Positions 43,780 to 54,713 of a DNA stretch of 64,000 nucleotides are shown here, in pieces; the first letter of the stretch is position 1, and each line of letters begins with the position of its first letter. The stretch spans positions 1 through 64,000 of the forward strand of contig NZ_JACJSF010000012.1 in NCBI RefSeq assembly GCF_014698035.1. Direction: 5' to 3'. Source of the stretch: Desmonostoc muscorum FACHB-395 (lineage in GTDB: Bacteria; Cyanobacteriota; Cyanobacteriia; Cyanobacteriales; Nostocaceae). The notes beneath the pieces are model-generated. The model was not told the DNA's origin. It did not search any database and saw nothing but the letters and a program-made list of their open reading frames with translations. The position numbers were made by a program, and so were the translations under genes.

Positions 43780-46008
43780 CTAAGGCACTTCAATAGGAAT
43801 CAAAGCATTTTCTGGCAAGTAGTTGCAAAAACGCCCTTCATCTGCAAGCACCAAAATCAGACGCAGGGGATAATCTGGCGGAACTTGCAAATCTGCCCAC
43901 GGTACTGCCAACTCTAAACAACTATTTAAAGCTACTTGAGCGCGACTGAAACGGGGCTGCCATTGATAATTGTCTCCAGCTTCCCGAAACTGAATCGATT
44001 GCGTCAGTAAGTTAACTTCTAGAAGATGGTGGAAAAGATAATTAAGCGGGGCTGCATCTGGTACATCTGCCAAAGGAACTGGGCTATTAACCATTGTTTT
44101 TTCTGGGTAAAACCACAGCAAATTCAACTCTGTAGGAAAATCCTTCCCTGGTGCAACGCCACCTTTAAAGTCCAGGCGCACATAGAAATTAAGGTGATCT
44201 ACGCCATACCAAAGTCGCTGGATGACGCTGCTATTGTGCATCGTCCCCCGCGCCCCGCCAATTTCTATGCGTCCAGCTTTGTCCCAATCTTGCTCATCAC
44301 CCTTACCATCGATAACAGGATGGATAAACCCTTGTGGGGTGTGGCTTCCTTGTGCTTCGTGGATTTCCACTGGTTGCTTGAGATAAGGCGGTACAGGTTC
44401 ATTTAATGCCTTGTAAATCCCAAATAGGTGTTCTCGAAATAACTGGTCAAAGATGGCATCTTGATTTGAGGAGTGTCCTGCACCAAACCACCAAAACCAG
44501 TCTGAACCCTCTGCGGCATACAATGCTTCCCATGCTTCTGGATTGTTTTCTTCCGTTGCTTCGGGATGACTTGCGAGCATTTCTCTTGCTTCTGTCAAGT
44601 AATCCCAAGCCCGATTTTTGGCGCGATCGCCGATCCAGGTGGTGAAGCTGCCATCCACCCAAGAACCACTATGTAGTTGGCCTCCGGGAATGGTGGCTGT
44701 AGCAGGAAATTCTTCCAGAAATTCGGAGACGGTGACGAGTTTGAGGTGGGGTTCATCGCTCAAACTTTGATACAAAGCTTCTAAGAAGGGTTTGCCATCT
44801 TCGGGATAAAATTCCCAGCAATTCTCCCCATCCAAGGCAATGGTAACTAGCCAAGGTTGCTCACTTTGACTATCTCTTTGCATTTTAGCGATCGCTTGCA
44901 AATGTCCCACTAAGTCTGCTGCTGCCTTTTTCGCAGGCATCGCACTGTAGGTAAAGCCAATCAAATCTGATAATCTGTGGTCACGAAACACAATTGACAA
45001 ATCACCCTCTGCGGTTTGCAGCCGATAGGGTCGGTACAACAGTTCTGGTTGCTGCACATTCCCCGCCCCATCCCGATGAAAAAAGTGTTTCAGCGTCCAT
45101 CCCAAGACAGCTTCATCTGAGCATATCCACTTAAATCCTTGGTTAATAATATGTGGAAGTGTTGCCGGACTGACTGACTGTTCCGAAGGCCACAAACCAC
45201 GAGGTATTTGTCCAAAGCGGTCTTTATAAAAGTTCCAAGCTTTCCGTAAGTGACGAGGAATATCTTCTTCCCACTGAAAGCGCTGCTTAGGTAGTGTCAT
45301 ATTGGGCACAGCTACCCGACCGGAGTTAGTATCAGCGAGTAAGGGTAAAATCGGGTGAGTGTAGGGCGTAGTGGTAATTTCTAGCTGCCCAGCCTCCTGC
45401 ATTTTGCGATGTTGGGGGATGATGCGGCTGAGGATTTCTCGTTGTTTGGAATAAATGCGCTGGCGATCGCTTAAAGTAAAATTCCGACCCTGTTTTAACC
45501 AAGTAGCAATTTCCGGGTCATCCCAAAACAGTGGATCGATCCAAGCTAAATTGTGCCAAGCTAGCAAATCACCATAATCAGGCAATTCCCAATTTGCTAA
45601 ACACCAGGCTTGCCCCTTCTCCTGCCTTTGCTGATACAACTCGCTATAGCGGGGATGTGGGTCAATCAACGTATGGTGATTGGCATCAAAAAAGTGTTGG
45701 ATAATGAATTCCCTCTGTTCCTGGCTGAGTTGTTCATCTGGTGTCAAGCAGGCTGTGAGGTAAGGGTCAAAAGCAGTCCCAGCAATATAATCTTCAAGTT
45801 GTAATATCAGCGATGGAACTAAATTCACCGTTTGGTGCAACTTAGGATACCGCTCTAAGAGCAATACCAAATCCAAATAATCTTTAGTCCCATGTAAACG
45901 TACCCAAGGTAGGCGGTACTGCTGACTGGGAGATAGGGCACTACCAGGAGATTTGTACAGAGGCTGATGTTGATGCCAGATAAAAGCGATGTAGAGAGGA
46001 TGGGACAT
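43780..46008 (-). CDS. Glycoside hydrolase family 57 (alpha-amylase/alpha-glucan enzyme type)
   Basis: 742 residues. The family 57 barrel fills about 1-440: FIWHQHQPLYK at the N-terminus (metal/substrate His motif), HHTLIDPHPRYSELY, the signature PRGLWPSEQSVSP, SDEAVLGW, and ALDGENCWEFYPEDGKPFLEALY. A C-terminal domain of about 200 residues (from IHEAQGSHTPQGFI) has a beta-sandwich look, perhaps carbohydrate-binding. GH57 enzymes act on alpha-glucans such as glycogen; the specificity (amylase, pullulanase, branching) is uncertain. Cytoplasmic, no signal peptide. Suited to glycogen turnover in a phototroph. Confidence 0.88.
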   Translation of the reverse strand: MSHPLYIAFIWHQHQPLYKSPGSALSPSQQYRLPWVRLHGTKDYLDLVLLLERYPKLHQTVNLVPSLILQLEDYIAGTAFDPYLTACLTPDEQLSQEQREFIIQHFFDANHHTLIDPHPRYSELYQQRQEKGQAWCLANWELPDYGDLLAWHNLAWIDPLFWDDPEIATWLKQGRNFTLSDRQRIYSKQREILSRIIPQHRKMQEAGQLEITTTPYTHPILPLLADTNSGRVAVPNMTLPKQRFQWEEDIPRHLRKAWNFYKDRFGQIPRGLWPSEQSVSPATLPHIINQGFKWICSDEAVLGWTLKHFFHRDGAGNVQQPELLYRPYRLQTAEGDLSIVFRDHRLSDLIGFTYSAMPAKKAAADLVGHLQAIAKMQRDSQSEQPWLVTIALDGENCWEFYPEDGKPFLEALYQSLSDEPHLKLVTVSEFLEEFPATATIPGGQLHSGSWVDGSFTTWIGDRAKNRAWDYLTEAREMLASHPEATEENNPEAWEALYAAEGSDWFWWFGAGHSSNQDAIFDQLFREHLFGIYKALNEPVPPYLKQPVEIHEAQGSHTPQGFIHPVIDGKGDEQDWDKAGRIEIGGARGTMHNSSVIQRLWYGVDHLNFYVRLDFKGGVAPGKDFPTELNLLWFYPEKTMVNSPVPLADVPDAAPLNYLFHHLLEVNLLTQSIQFREAGDNYQWQPRFSRAQVALNSCLELAVPWADLQVPPDYPLRLILVLADEGRFCNYLPENALIPIEVP

Positions 46009-46086
46009 AGGAATAGTTAGGAGTTAAGAATGAGGAGTTAGGAGTTGATTCAAAACTCATAACTCCTAACTCCTAACTCCTAACTT
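46009..46086. repeat. Heptad repeat, GGAGTTA/TAACTCC fold-back
   Basis: Left arm TAGGAGTTAAGAATGAGGAGTT, right arm ACTCCTAACTCCTAACTCC; complementary, so a long hairpin between GH57 and nfu. Confidence 0.85.
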
Positions 46087-46317
46087 TTACACCACTTGTT
46101 CAATTTCCGCAATTTCAGGAATCATTTCTTTTAGGCGGCGCTCAATACCCATTCTCAGGGTCATTGCAGAACTGGGACAAGAACCACAAGCACCTTGCAG
46201 GCGCAGCTTTACAACAGGCCCATCGAGTTCTACAAGTTCCACATTGCCGCCATCAGACATGAGATAAGGGCGCATTTCATCTAAGACTGTTTCAACGTTG
46301 TCAATTGTGAGTTCCAT
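46087..46317 (-). CDS. nfuA: Nfu-type iron-sulfur cluster scaffold
   Basis: 76 residues, the size of the free-standing cyanobacterial NifU C-terminal-domain protein. The metal site CGSCPSS (two Cys) and the flanking [32 protein letters not shown] and [16 protein letters not shown] are typical. It assembles and passes on 2Fe-2S/4Fe-4S clusters, in cyanobacteria notably for photosystem I. Complete, monocistronic, with a heptad-repeat hairpin behind it. Confidence 0.93.
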   Translation of the reverse strand: MELTIDNVETVLDEMRPYLMSDGGNVELVELDGPVVKLRLQGACGSCPSSAMTLRMGIERRLKEMIPEIAEIEQVV

Positions 46318-46813
46318 AGTTTTAGACCTGCTAAGTTAATGGTGGGCATTGGGAATGGGGCATGGGGCATGTGGCATGGGACATTGAATAATAATGATTC
46401 CTGTGCCAGATGCGCTATTACTCGTTAACTATTATCCAAAATCTTATTTTCCATGTTGTCTGAACAAAGTTTTCGTGTGAGCCTCCTACTTTACTTTAGC
46501 TTTTAGGTTCTGCTTTGCAGTCAGACGGAAGACAGGATTTAATTCTCCAAGTACACGTCACCGTAAAAAGGAGTCAAAAATCTATTTTTTGTAAATTTTG
46601 AGTAAAGCGGAGCAAAAGTCAACATTTAGGCGTTTGTTGTGTTCTGTTCTTCAACCCAGCCCATAATTATACAATTTTGTGGTCTAGAGACGGAATTATT
46701 TCCAATCTTCCATGCCCAATTTTGTTATTTATTGAATAATAATTACTAAGAAAATTTAAATTATAAAACTTCAAACCCAGTATTGGTAATGTTCCACATG
46801 ACCAATGACAAAC
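46318..46813. other. Intergenic region with GGGCATG repeats
   Basis: Starts with GGGCATTGGGAATGGGGCAT-type heptads (46343-46387) upstream of nfuA; the rest is AT-rich, no gene seen. Confidence 0.6.
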
Positions 46814-48601
46814 TCATAACGGGCTAAATGCCCCGCTATCGCTAACAGCGCTGTCTGTTGAATCGCTATCAGTAGACGAAACCATGACTGGCTGTTGATA
46901 TAGTGGCACTGTAAATGTCACTGTTGAACCAAGTCCTTCACCCAGACTATAAAAATGTACCTCGCCGCCCATTGCTTCCACTAGCTTCTGAGATATTGCC
47001 AGTCCTAAACCTGTGCCACCATACTGGCGAGTGCGTGAGCCATCCACCTGAGAGAATAATTGAAACAGTTTATCTTGTTTGTCTAGGGAAACACCGATGC
47101 CTGTGTCTGCCACACGGACTCTTACCATGCCAGGAAATTGCTGGCCTTGAAGCTTCGATTTTTTGAGTACTAAATCGGCGCTGACGGTGACACCGCCTTC
47201 ATGAGTAAATTTGATGGCATTACCTAGCAAATTGAGCATCACTTGGAGCAAGCGTTGATAGTTGCTTTGGACAATGATTTCATCCGAGGTAGCAGGCATT
47301 TGCATCCGAAAGCTGAGGTTTCTCATTTCTGCTTGGGGACGCATGAAACTTTCTACATCACTAAATAGCTCATTTAGCTTGACTGGAGCGTAAGCTAGCT
47401 CCATTTTACCAGCTTCGATTTTGGCAATGTCCAAAATGTCGTTGATGATATTTAGTAGATGTATCGATAAGTTGTGAGCTTCTGCCAAAAATTGGTTTTG
47501 TTCTTCTGGGTCATCTGCCATCCCTTCCAAAATTAGCTTTAAGAAGCCAATCATGCCATTGAGGGGGGTACGAATTTCATGGGATACATTAGCCAGAAAC
47601 TCGCTTTTGAGACGGGAAGCTTCTTCGGCTTTTTGACGCGCTACTTCTAATTCTTTATATAAAGTAGCATGTGCGATCGCAGTTCCCAATTGATCTGCTG
47701 CTTCTTTTGCTAGCTCTAATTCCGATTCTGTTAATGTGTAGCATTCATCCTGCCAATTCAAGGCAACCAATCCATTGGCTTGGTCTTGATAGCAAGTCGC
47801 AACCACCAAAGTTTTCTGCCGCCCAGACTCTGTGCATCCAGGCACTTCCATCACAACTGGTTCTAGGGTTGTCAAAGCCTGAGCAAAGGCAGGCTCAGAA
47901 GCTACATCTATTTCTGAGCCTAGCATTGATCTGAGTTCTGGCTGGCGATACTCAGCCTTCACTTTTACTTTTGAGCTAGAGGGCTGATAAGGACAAATAA
48001 TACAGCGCTCTAGCCGCAGTGCTTTTCCTAAACTGTCAACTGTTTGCTGCCAAATAATATCTAAATCCAATGTCCGACGAATATTTCTGGTAATCCGATT
48101 TACCAGTTTTTGATGTTGCTGTGAACGTAAAGCCAACTCTATTTGTGTGGGCGTTTTGGATGCCACACGCGCTTGTTTTTTGTTGAGTGTCGCTTGCACT
48201 AAGCGTCCCATAACTAAAACTGTAGTGGCAGTTGTTCCCAGACTCGGCATAATCGGACTAATCACTAAGTCCAACTCAAATAATTCCTGATGGTAGCTAA
48301 ACCAACACTGAAACCTTTCTGGCACCAAACTTGTCAAAATTCGGTGCAATCGTTCCACATAATTAACCTTATCCACAGGGGCAAAGGTTTGCGTCTGGTT
48401 CAGCTCGTCAACTATTTTTTCGGTATTTAACCCCAGGAGTTCGCTGTGCTGCCAATGAAAGGTCAGATAGCGCCCTGCCCCATCTTGTGTATACACCAAC
48501 TCGGCTCCTAGAGTTGGTAATGAGCCATCAGTTTTACTGGCAATAGATTCCAGATTTTGGGAAAATACATTCGGCAATTGGGAATTGGCAGTAATAGTCA
48601 T
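46814..48601 (-). CDS. GAF-domain sensor histidine kinase
   Basis: 595 residues, no membrane span, so cytoplasmic. N-terminal ~150 residues have a PAS-like look (YLTFHWQHSELLGLNTEKIVDEL); a GAF domain covers about 170-330 (LDLDIIWQQTVDSLGKALRLERCII); a coiled stretch (LYKELEVARQKAEEASRLKSEF) leads to HisKA with the phosphorylated His in ANVSHEIRTPLNGMIGF (about 340); the ATPase domain has LGNAIKFTHEGG, VADTGIGVSLDKQ and GGTGLGLAISQKLVEAMGG. It is an orphan kinase without adjacent regulator. GAF may bind a bilin or small ligand; the Cys positions do not allow a firm phytochrome call. Confidence 0.9.
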   Translation of the reverse strand: MTITANSQLPNVFSQNLESIASKTDGSLPTLGAELVYTQDGAGRYLTFHWQHSELLGLNTEKIVDELNQTQTFAPVDKVNYVERLHRILTSLVPERFQCWFSYHQELFELDLVISPIMPSLGTTATTVLVMGRLVQATLNKKQARVASKTPTQIELALRSQQHQKLVNRITRNIRRTLDLDIIWQQTVDSLGKALRLERCIICPYQPSSSKVKVKAEYRQPELRSMLGSEIDVASEPAFAQALTTLEPVVMEVPGCTESGRQKTLVVATCYQDQANGLVALNWQDECYTLTESELELAKEAADQLGTAIAHATLYKELEVARQKAEEASRLKSEFLANVSHEIRTPLNGMIGFLKLILEGMADDPEEQNQFLAEAHNLSIHLLNIINDILDIAKIEAGKMELAYAPVKLNELFSDVESFMRPQAEMRNLSFRMQMPATSDEIIVQSNYQRLLQVMLNLLGNAIKFTHEGGVTVSADLVLKKSKLQGQQFPGMVRVRVADTGIGVSLDKQDKLFQLFSQVDGSRTRQYGGTGLGLAISQKLVEAMGGEVHFYSLGEGLGSTVTFTVPLYQQPVMVSSTDSDSTDSAVSDSGAFSPL

Positions 48602-48773
48602 TAATTGAGTTGGATAGACAAAGGATATCCGACCGTAATTTTACTAAAGCTGCTAAAATTTATACATAAATTTTTACAGCTTTTTTGCTTTTATTGGGTA
48701 TTTCTTGGTGTTCTGAAATCCAGCTTGACAAACTTCACCTTTTTTAACTTGCATTAACAGATGACTGATGGCA

Positions 48774-49010
48774 TTAATCGTTCCATTCACCGCGAGGAGG
48801 GACGGGGGTACGCACAGGGGTGCGCGTCAGTTCGTCATCTCTGAGGATTTCACCACGCAACCACTGGCGAATTGCTACCTCAATCACTTTACTTGGGTCA
48901 TTGGTGAGATGCTGAATTTGCTCTAGTAACTCGGAGTCCAGGCGGACGGCAATTTCTACCTTATCGGCTCGTGTGTTTTCCGCTTCGGTAGTTTTCTCTT
49001 GCATATTCAT
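48774..49010 (-). CDS. Small protein with ribbon-helix-helix-like centre
   Basis: 78 residues. The middle (KVEIAVRLDSELLEQIQHL, then DPSKVIEVAIRQWLRGE) resembles ribbon-helix-helix DNA-binding proteins such as antitoxins, with one beta strand and two helices. The tail is Pro/Arg-rich (TRTPVRTPVPPRGEWND). No toxin gene is next to it. It lies upstream of lepA, divergently. Function unknown; a repressor is possible. Confidence 0.65.
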   Translation of the reverse strand: MNMQEKTTEAENTRADKVEIAVRLDSELLEQIQHLTNDPSKVIEVAIRQWLRGEILRDDELTRTPVRTPVPPRGEWND

Positions 49011-49627
49011 AGGTTTGATATACTCTGAATTGGTTTTGTCTAAAGCTTTGTAAAGTAGTTATATTCATCATTTGGGCTAATTCACTGAAAAATCTTCAAG
49101 GGGACATTTACATAGTTCCCCGAAATAGCACCAAAGTAACAGCTTTAAGTTTCAAATCGCATTTTTCATATAACTGACTAGACAATGGCTCTAGAAGTTT
49201 TGCCGATAAATCAGTGATTATGAGTAATTACGGGTCGTAATTGCCCAAGATCACTACATGATCCCTACATGTACTTATTTACATTTATTGTACGCTCCTA
49301 GCTGTTGAATACTAGCAGCGACAAATAGACTTTCATAATATTCTTAAAAGTCCACCTATTTAGATCGAAAGTTAAAGATGGGGTGAAGAGAGCAGGGGAG
49401 CAGGGGGCAGGGGAGCAGGGGAGCAGGGGAGCAGGGGAAGAATAATAACTCCTAACTTTTAACTCTTAACTTTTGACTCCTAACTAAGCACGGGCTAAAC
49501 CCTAGCTATCCGCTAACAGCACTTGGAACTCAGCACTAAAAACGGAGCGTCTTGGCTAAGAAAGCATTAAAATACATTAAGTAAATTGCTCTTTTAACTT
49601 TGGTTGCTGCTAAGGCAAAGATAGTAT
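49011..49627. other. Intergenic region upstream of lepA
   Basis: Holds an AGCAGGG heptad array (49390-49440, about six units) and TAACTCC/TAACTTT units just after it (49446-49484). Otherwise AT-rich with no gene. Confidence 0.75.
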
Positions 49628-51439
49628 ATGACTGACGTTCCCGCAGTTCGCATTCGCAATTTTTGTATTATTGCTCACATCGACCACGGGAAATCAACCC
49701 TCGCCGATCGCTTGCTACAAGCAACTGGCACTGTTGAAGACCGAAAGATGAAGGAACAGTTTCTCGACAACATGGATCTGGAACGGGAGCGCGGCATTAC
49801 GATTAAGCTGCAAGCTGCCCGGATGAACTACACAGCTAAGGATGGTCAGCAGTATGTGCTGAACTTAATTGATACTCCTGGACACGTGGATTTTTCTTAT
49901 GAAGTCTCCCGCTCTCTTGTTGCTTGTGAAGGAGCGCTATTAGTAGTGGATGCTTCCCAAGGTGTGGAGGCGCAAACTTTGGCAAATGTCTATTTAGCCT
50001 TAGAGAATAACCTGGAAATTATTCCGGTTTTGAATAAAATTGATTTGCCTGGGGCAGAACCAGAACGGGTAATTGGCGAAATTGAAGAAATTATCGGTCT
50101 AGATTGCAGTGGTGCGATTCTGGCTTCTGCTAAAGAAGGACTTGGTATTGATGAGATTTTAGAAGCAGTTGTCGAGCGGATACCGCCACCGCCCAATACC
50201 ATAAATGAACGGTTACGAGCGTTAATATTTGATAGCTATTACGACAGTTACCGAGGAGTAATTGTGTATTTCCGGGTGATGGATGGCACTGTCAGAAAAG
50301 GCGATCGCATTCATTTAATGGCATCCGGTAAAGAATTTGAAATTGATGAGTTAGGTGTGCTTTCTCCCACTCAAAAGCAAGTTGAAGAACTCCACGCTGG
50401 GGAAGTAGGCTATTTGGGAGCGGCAATTAGAGCAGTAGCTGATGCACGGGTGGGTGACACAATTACCCTTAGTAAGGCAAAAGCTGAGTCACCCTTACCA
50501 GGTTATGCAGAAGCGAACCCAATGGTTTATTGTGGGATGTTCCCCATTGATGCTGACCAATTTGAAGACTTGCGGGAAGCATTAGAAAAGCTGGAACTTA
50601 ACGACGCAGCCCTGCATTACGAACCAGAAACTTCGAGCGCGATGGGGTTTGGCTTCCGTTGCGGGTTTTTAGGCTTGCTGCACATGGAAATCGTCCAGGA
50701 ACGCCTAGAGCGGGAGTATAATCTCGATTTAATCATTACAGCCCCCTCGGTGGTTTATAAAGTGATTACTCTCAAAGGAGAGGAACTGTACATCGATAAT
50801 CCTAGCCGTTTGCCTTCTCCCAACGATCGCCAAAGAATTGAAGAACCATACGTCCAAGTAGAGATGATTACGCCGGAAACTTATGTCGGCAGCTTGATGG
50901 AGTTGTCACAAAATCGCCGAGGCATCTTCAAAGATATGAAATATCTCGCCCAAGGACGAACCACCCTGACTTACGAACTCCCCTTGGCGGAAGTTGTAAC
51001 TGACTTTTTCGATCAGATGAAATCGCGATCGCGCGGTTATGCTAGTATGGAATATCACCTCATTGGCTACCGTGAGAACCCTCTGGTGAAGCTGGATATC
51101 ATGATTAACGGCGATCCTGTGGATTCCTTGGCGATGATTGTGCATCGAGACAAAGCTTATAACGTTGGGCGGGCAATGGCAGAAAAACTCAAAGAATTAA
51201 TTCCCCGCCATCAATTCAAAGTCCCAATTCAGGCATCTATTGGCAGTAAAGTTATTGCCAGCGAACATATCCCCGCCTTGCGGAAAGATGTGCTAGCCAA
51301 ATGCTACGGTGGTGACATCAGCCGGAAGAAGAAACTCTTACAGAAGCAAGCAAAAGGTAAAAAGCGGATGAAATCTGTAGGTACTGTAGATGTACCGCAG
51401 GAAGCTTTTATGGCAGTACTGCGCTTGGATCAAAGCTAA
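49628..51439 (+). CDS. lepA: Elongation factor 4 (LepA), ribosome back-translocase GTPase
   Basis: 603 residues, complete. GTPase motifs: AHIDHGKST (P-loop), [23 protein letters not shown]. Domain II, III and V follow, then the LepA-only C-terminal domain with [27 protein letters not shown] and [19 protein letters not shown], which separates it from EF-G. It binds ribosomes and helps under ionic or temperature stress. Housekeeping gene with clean coding sequence; ATG after a purine-rich AAGGCAAAGATAGT stretch. Confidence 0.97.
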   Translation: MTDVPAVRIRNFCIIAHIDHGKSTLADRLLQATGTVEDRKMKEQFLDNMDLERERGITIKLQAARMNYTAKDGQQYVLNLIDTPGHVDFSYEVSRSLVACEGALLVVDASQGVEAQTLANVYLALENNLEIIPVLNKIDLPGAEPERVIGEIEEIIGLDCSGAILASAKEGLGIDEILEAVVERIPPPPNTINERLRALIFDSYYDSYRGVIVYFRVMDGTVRKGDRIHLMASGKEFEIDELGVLSPTQKQVEELHAGEVGYLGAAIRAVADARVGDTITLSKAKAESPLPGYAEANPMVYCGMFPIDADQFEDLREALEKLELNDAALHYEPETSSAMGFGFRCGFLGLLHMEIVQERLEREYNLDLIITAPSVVYKVITLKGEELYIDNPSRLPSPNDRQRIEEPYVQVEMITPETYVGSLMELSQNRRGIFKDMKYLAQGRTTLTYELPLAEVVTDFFDQMKSRSRGYASMEYHLIGYRENPLVKLDIMINGDPVDSLAMIVHRDKAYNVGRAMAEKLKELIPRHQFKVPIQASIGSKVIASEHIPALRKDVLAKCYGGDISRKKKLLQKQAKGKKRMKSVGTVDVPQEAFMAVLRLDQS

Positions 51440-51442
51440 TAG

Positions 51443-51625
51443 AATTCAGGAGTCAGGAGTCAGAAGTCAGAAGTCAGAATGAATTTGAGTCCTAATGGCG
51501 GATATCGCTACGCAAAGCGAGTCCGCATACTCCTGCAAAGCAGCAAGCTAGCAAAAGTGTCTGAATCTACTATTTTCAGTCCCCCACCAAAATTTTTTAT
51601 TCTGAATTCTGAATTCTGAATTCTT
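51443..51625. repeat. Fold-back repeat, GAAGTCA/GAATTCT family
   Basis: Left arm of AGGAGTC/AGAAGTC units, right arm of TTCTGAA units (51598-51625), enclosing a GC-rich core with ATCGCTACGCAAAGCG. Relative of 28276-28431. The rest of the lepA-diguanylate cyclase gap carries GCAGCC/GGCTGC-type hairpins but no gene. Confidence 0.85.
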
Positions 51626-51822
51626 TTTCAATATCTGTTAATTTTAATTACAAAGGCTGTCAACAGCAGCCTCAAGCGTAAGAGTTTCAGCCTGCTGCTG
51701 GTAGGTTTAGCTTTCAGAAAGCCAGAGACTAACTAGCCATTGGCTCAAAAATCCTTGAGCGTGCCTCTAATGCAGGATTTCTAACAGCAAAATATATATT
51801 TATTGTAGAAATTCAAAACATC

Positions 51823-54489
51823 ATGAGTCGCAAGCAGGCCCAAGAAGAACTCTCTGAGGCAGAGCAAAAATACCGCACTCTGGTAGAACAAATTCCGGGC
51901 GTTGTTTATATTTTACCGATTAATAGCACTGCTCAAGAAGCTTATATTAGTCCGCAACTGCAACAATTGTTAGGCATTGCTCCCGAAGATTGGCATCACG
52001 GTTTTTTTAACAGTTGGTTAAATTACACTCATCCAGACGATCGCGATCGCTATTGGCAAGCTGTAAACACGACAATCACCACCGGAGAGCCTTTGAGGGT
52101 CGAGTATCGAATGATGAGGCGCGATGGTATAACAATTTGGGTGCGGGATCAAGCTAATCTTGTTCTCTGTGCGGATGGACAAACTCAGGTACTTCAGGGT
52201 TTAGTGTTCGATATTAGCGAACGCAAACAGGCAGAAGCCGCATTGCAAGAGAGCGAAGCGCGTTATCGTGCCATCCTCGAAGATCAAACGGAACTGATTG
52301 CTAGAGGCTCACCAGATGGTATTGTTACCTTTGTTAATGAAGCTTTCTGTCGATTTTTTGGGCTGAAGCGAGAAGAGATTATTGCCCAACACTACGAACC
52401 TGTTGTGTTTGAGGAAGACCGGGAACGTGTGTTTAGTCTGGTAAATTCCATTAGTTCCGAAAATCCCGTGATTGCCATTGAAAATCGGGCCATAGCAAGC
52501 CTTGGCGTGCGGTGGACGCATTGGATTATTCGAGGCATATTTGATGATCAGGGTACTCTTGTAGAACTTCAATCTGTTGGGCGAGATATTACTGACCGCA
52601 AACAGGTAGAAGAAGCATTAAGTGAAAATGAGCAAAAATTCCGAGCGATTTTCAATCAAACCAATCAGTTTATCGGATTGCTTCAGCCCAATGGAATTGT
52701 ATTAGAGGCTAACCAAACAGCACTGGACTTTGCTGGGATTAGTCGAGAAGAAGTAGTCGGTAAGCCATTTTGGGAAGCAAAATGGTGGACAATTTCTTCA
52801 GAGACACAAGCACAATTAAAAACTGCGATCGCAGCAGCAGCTAATGGTGAATCTATTCGCTATGAAGTTGAGGTTTTGGATCGAGACGATGGAGCGATCG
52901 CGATTGATTTTTCACTACGTCCCATATTCGATGAAACAGGGTGTGTAACATTACTTATTTCTGAGGGACGAGATATTAGTGAATATCAAGCCGCGCTGCG
53001 CGAACGTCAAAAAGCTGAAGAGGCATTGCGCTCAAGTCAAGACTTTCTCCAAAAGGTTGCTAATGCCGTACCGCATATTTTGTATTTATTTGACTTCTTA
53101 AAAGGAACAAGCATTTATCTTAACCAAAAAAGTCTTAGCATTTTAGGCTACTCTCCAGAGGAATTTTGTAACGCAGATCCGCAGTGGTTCCTAAATTGCT
53201 TTCATCCAGACGACCAACACCTCTGCTATGACGTACCAAGTCGCTTCGTCAACCTTAGCGACAACGAAGTTCTTTCCACCGAATACCGATTCCGACACAA
53301 AAATGGGGAGTGGCTTTGGCTGAATACACGAGAAGTCGTATTTGCCAGAGATGCTAGCGGCACTCCAATACAGATTCTTGGCTCGGTAGAAGACATTAGC
53401 ACTCGCAAACAAGCTGAAAAATTGCTGCGACAACAGGCAGAGGGGGAACGGCTAATTACTGAAGTAACTCAACAGATTCGGCAATCACTGAATTTGGAGG
53501 AGGTTCTAAATACAACAGTCAACAGTATTCGAGAGTGTTTGGGTTCAGATTCCGTCGCTATCTACCAGTTGGAATCTGACGGAAGTGGCTATTTTGCGGC
53601 AGAATCGCTGAGTGATGACTACCCGCAGAGATTAGAGCAGACACTGCACCCATTTTCGAGAACACGAGATTTTAGCTACTATTACCAGGGATTACCCACA
53701 GTCCTGCATAATATTCAGGAGTCTGATCTTTCAGCCGATGTTTTTGAGTTATTACAACTCTATCAAATCAAGGCTGCGATGGTAGTACCGATTTTGAATG
53801 GGGAGCATCTGTGGGGTTTACTCATTGCCCATCAGTGTAGCGCACCTCGTTACTGGCAAGCATTTGAAGTTAATTTGTTGCAGCAGTTAGCCAGTCAGGT
53901 AGCGATCGCTATTCATCAATCAGTACTCTACCAGCAATTACAAGCTGCCAATGAAGAACTGCAAAGATTGGCCACTTTAGATGGCTTGACTCAAATAGCC
54001 AATCGTCGCCGATTCGATCAGTATCTTGAGAATGAGTGGCATCGACTCAAACGCGAGCAAATGCCGTTGTCTTTAATCTTGTTCGATGTCGATTTTTTTA
54101 AACGCTACAACGATACTTACGGGCATTTAGCAGGAGATGATTGTTTGCGGCAATTGGGGAGTGCGCTTAAAAGTGTTATTAAGCGTCCAGCCGATTTAGT
54201 AGCTCGTTATGGCGGCGAAGAATTTGCTGTGATTCTGCCTAATACAGAGATTGAAGGAGCAATTTCTGTAGCTCAAACTATTCGACAAGCAGTCTATGAC
54301 TTGACCATTCCCCATGCTCAATCTAGTGTGTGCGATCGCGTTACTGTCAGTCTAGGTGTTGCCAGCATTGTGCCAAATTGCGAAACTTCATCGCAAGACT
54401 TGATTAATGCTGCGGACAAATCACTCTATATAGCCAAACAGCAAGGACGCGATCGAGTTCATACTGTTTGCGTCGTTACCCCTTCTTAA
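51823..54489 (+). CDS. PAS4-GAF-GGDEF diguanylate cyclase
   Basis: 888 residues, cytoplasmic. Four PAS domains with PAC ends: about 18-135 (ISERKQAEAAL linker), 146-265 (ITDRKQVEEAL), 275-395 (ISEYQAALRER) and 405-530 (ISTRKQAEKLL). GAF at about 545-705 (LNLEEVLNTTVNSIRECL to LLQQLASQVAIAI). GGDEF at about 715-885 with LDGLTQIANRRRFD, LFDVDFFKRYNDTYGH, and the active site GGEEF (YGGEEFAVILP). All residues for cyclic-di-GMP synthesis look present; the inhibitory RxxD site is not evident. No EAL domain. Five stacked sensor domains suggest integration of light, redox or ligand cues; ligands cannot be predicted. Confidence 0.93.
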   Translation: MSRKQAQEELSEAEQKYRTLVEQIPGVVYILPINSTAQEAYISPQLQQLLGIAPEDWHHGFFNSWLNYTHPDDRDRYWQAVNTTITTGEPLRVEYRMMRRDGITIWVRDQANLVLCADGQTQVLQGLVFDISERKQAEAALQESEARYRAILEDQTELIARGSPDGIVTFVNEAFCRFFGLKREEIIAQHYEPVVFEEDRERVFSLVNSISSENPVIAIENRAIASLGVRWTHWIIRGIFDDQGTLVELQSVGRDITDRKQVEEALSENEQKFRAIFNQTNQFIGLLQPNGIVLEANQTALDFAGISREEVVGKPFWEAKWWTISSETQAQLKTAIAAAANGESIRYEVEVLDRDDGAIAIDFSLRPIFDETGCVTLLISEGRDISEYQAALRERQKAEEALRSSQDFLQKVANAVPHILYLFDFLKGTSIYLNQKSLSILGYSPEEFCNADPQWFLNCFHPDDQHLCYDVPSRFVNLSDNEVLSTEYRFRHKNGEWLWLNTREVVFARDASGTPIQILGSVEDISTRKQAEKLLRQQAEGERLITEVTQQIRQSLNLEEVLNTTVNSIRECLGSDSVAIYQLESDGSGYFAAESLSDDYPQRLEQTLHPFSRTRDFSYYYQGLPTVLHNIQESDLSADVFELLQLYQIKAAMVVPILNGEHLWGLLIAHQCSAPRYWQAFEVNLLQQLASQVAIAIHQSVLYQQLQAANEELQRLATLDGLTQIANRRRFDQYLENEWHRLKREQMPLSLILFDVDFFKRYNDTYGHLAGDDCLRQLGSALKSVIKRPADLVARYGGEEFAVILPNTEIEGAISVAQTIRQAVYDLTIPHAQSSVCDRVTVSLGVASIVPNCETSSQDLINAADKSLYIAKQQGRDRVHTVCVVTPS

Positions 54490-54713
54490 AGGCTGAGTTA
54501 CAAAACGAGTACTCAATTGTCTTAAATTAAGAATTTGTATTATACCTTGCTTCTTATCGATAGCATACAGTTGATAACCTTTGATAAGCTTTAACAAAAT
54601 AACTGTTAAAAAATCTAAAAATCTAGTAAAAGTACTCACTACATTCGCCAGACTTGTATTTTTAGGTAAATGTAGTTGTTTAGATATTTGTAAAGTGTCG
54701 GGGAGTCTAGCAG

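Noticed and set aside
51651-51740. Possible GEMM (cyclic-di-GMP) riboswitch before the diguanylate cyclase
   Set aside because: GGTAGG and hairpins are present, but the order and the conserved core of the class were not matched.
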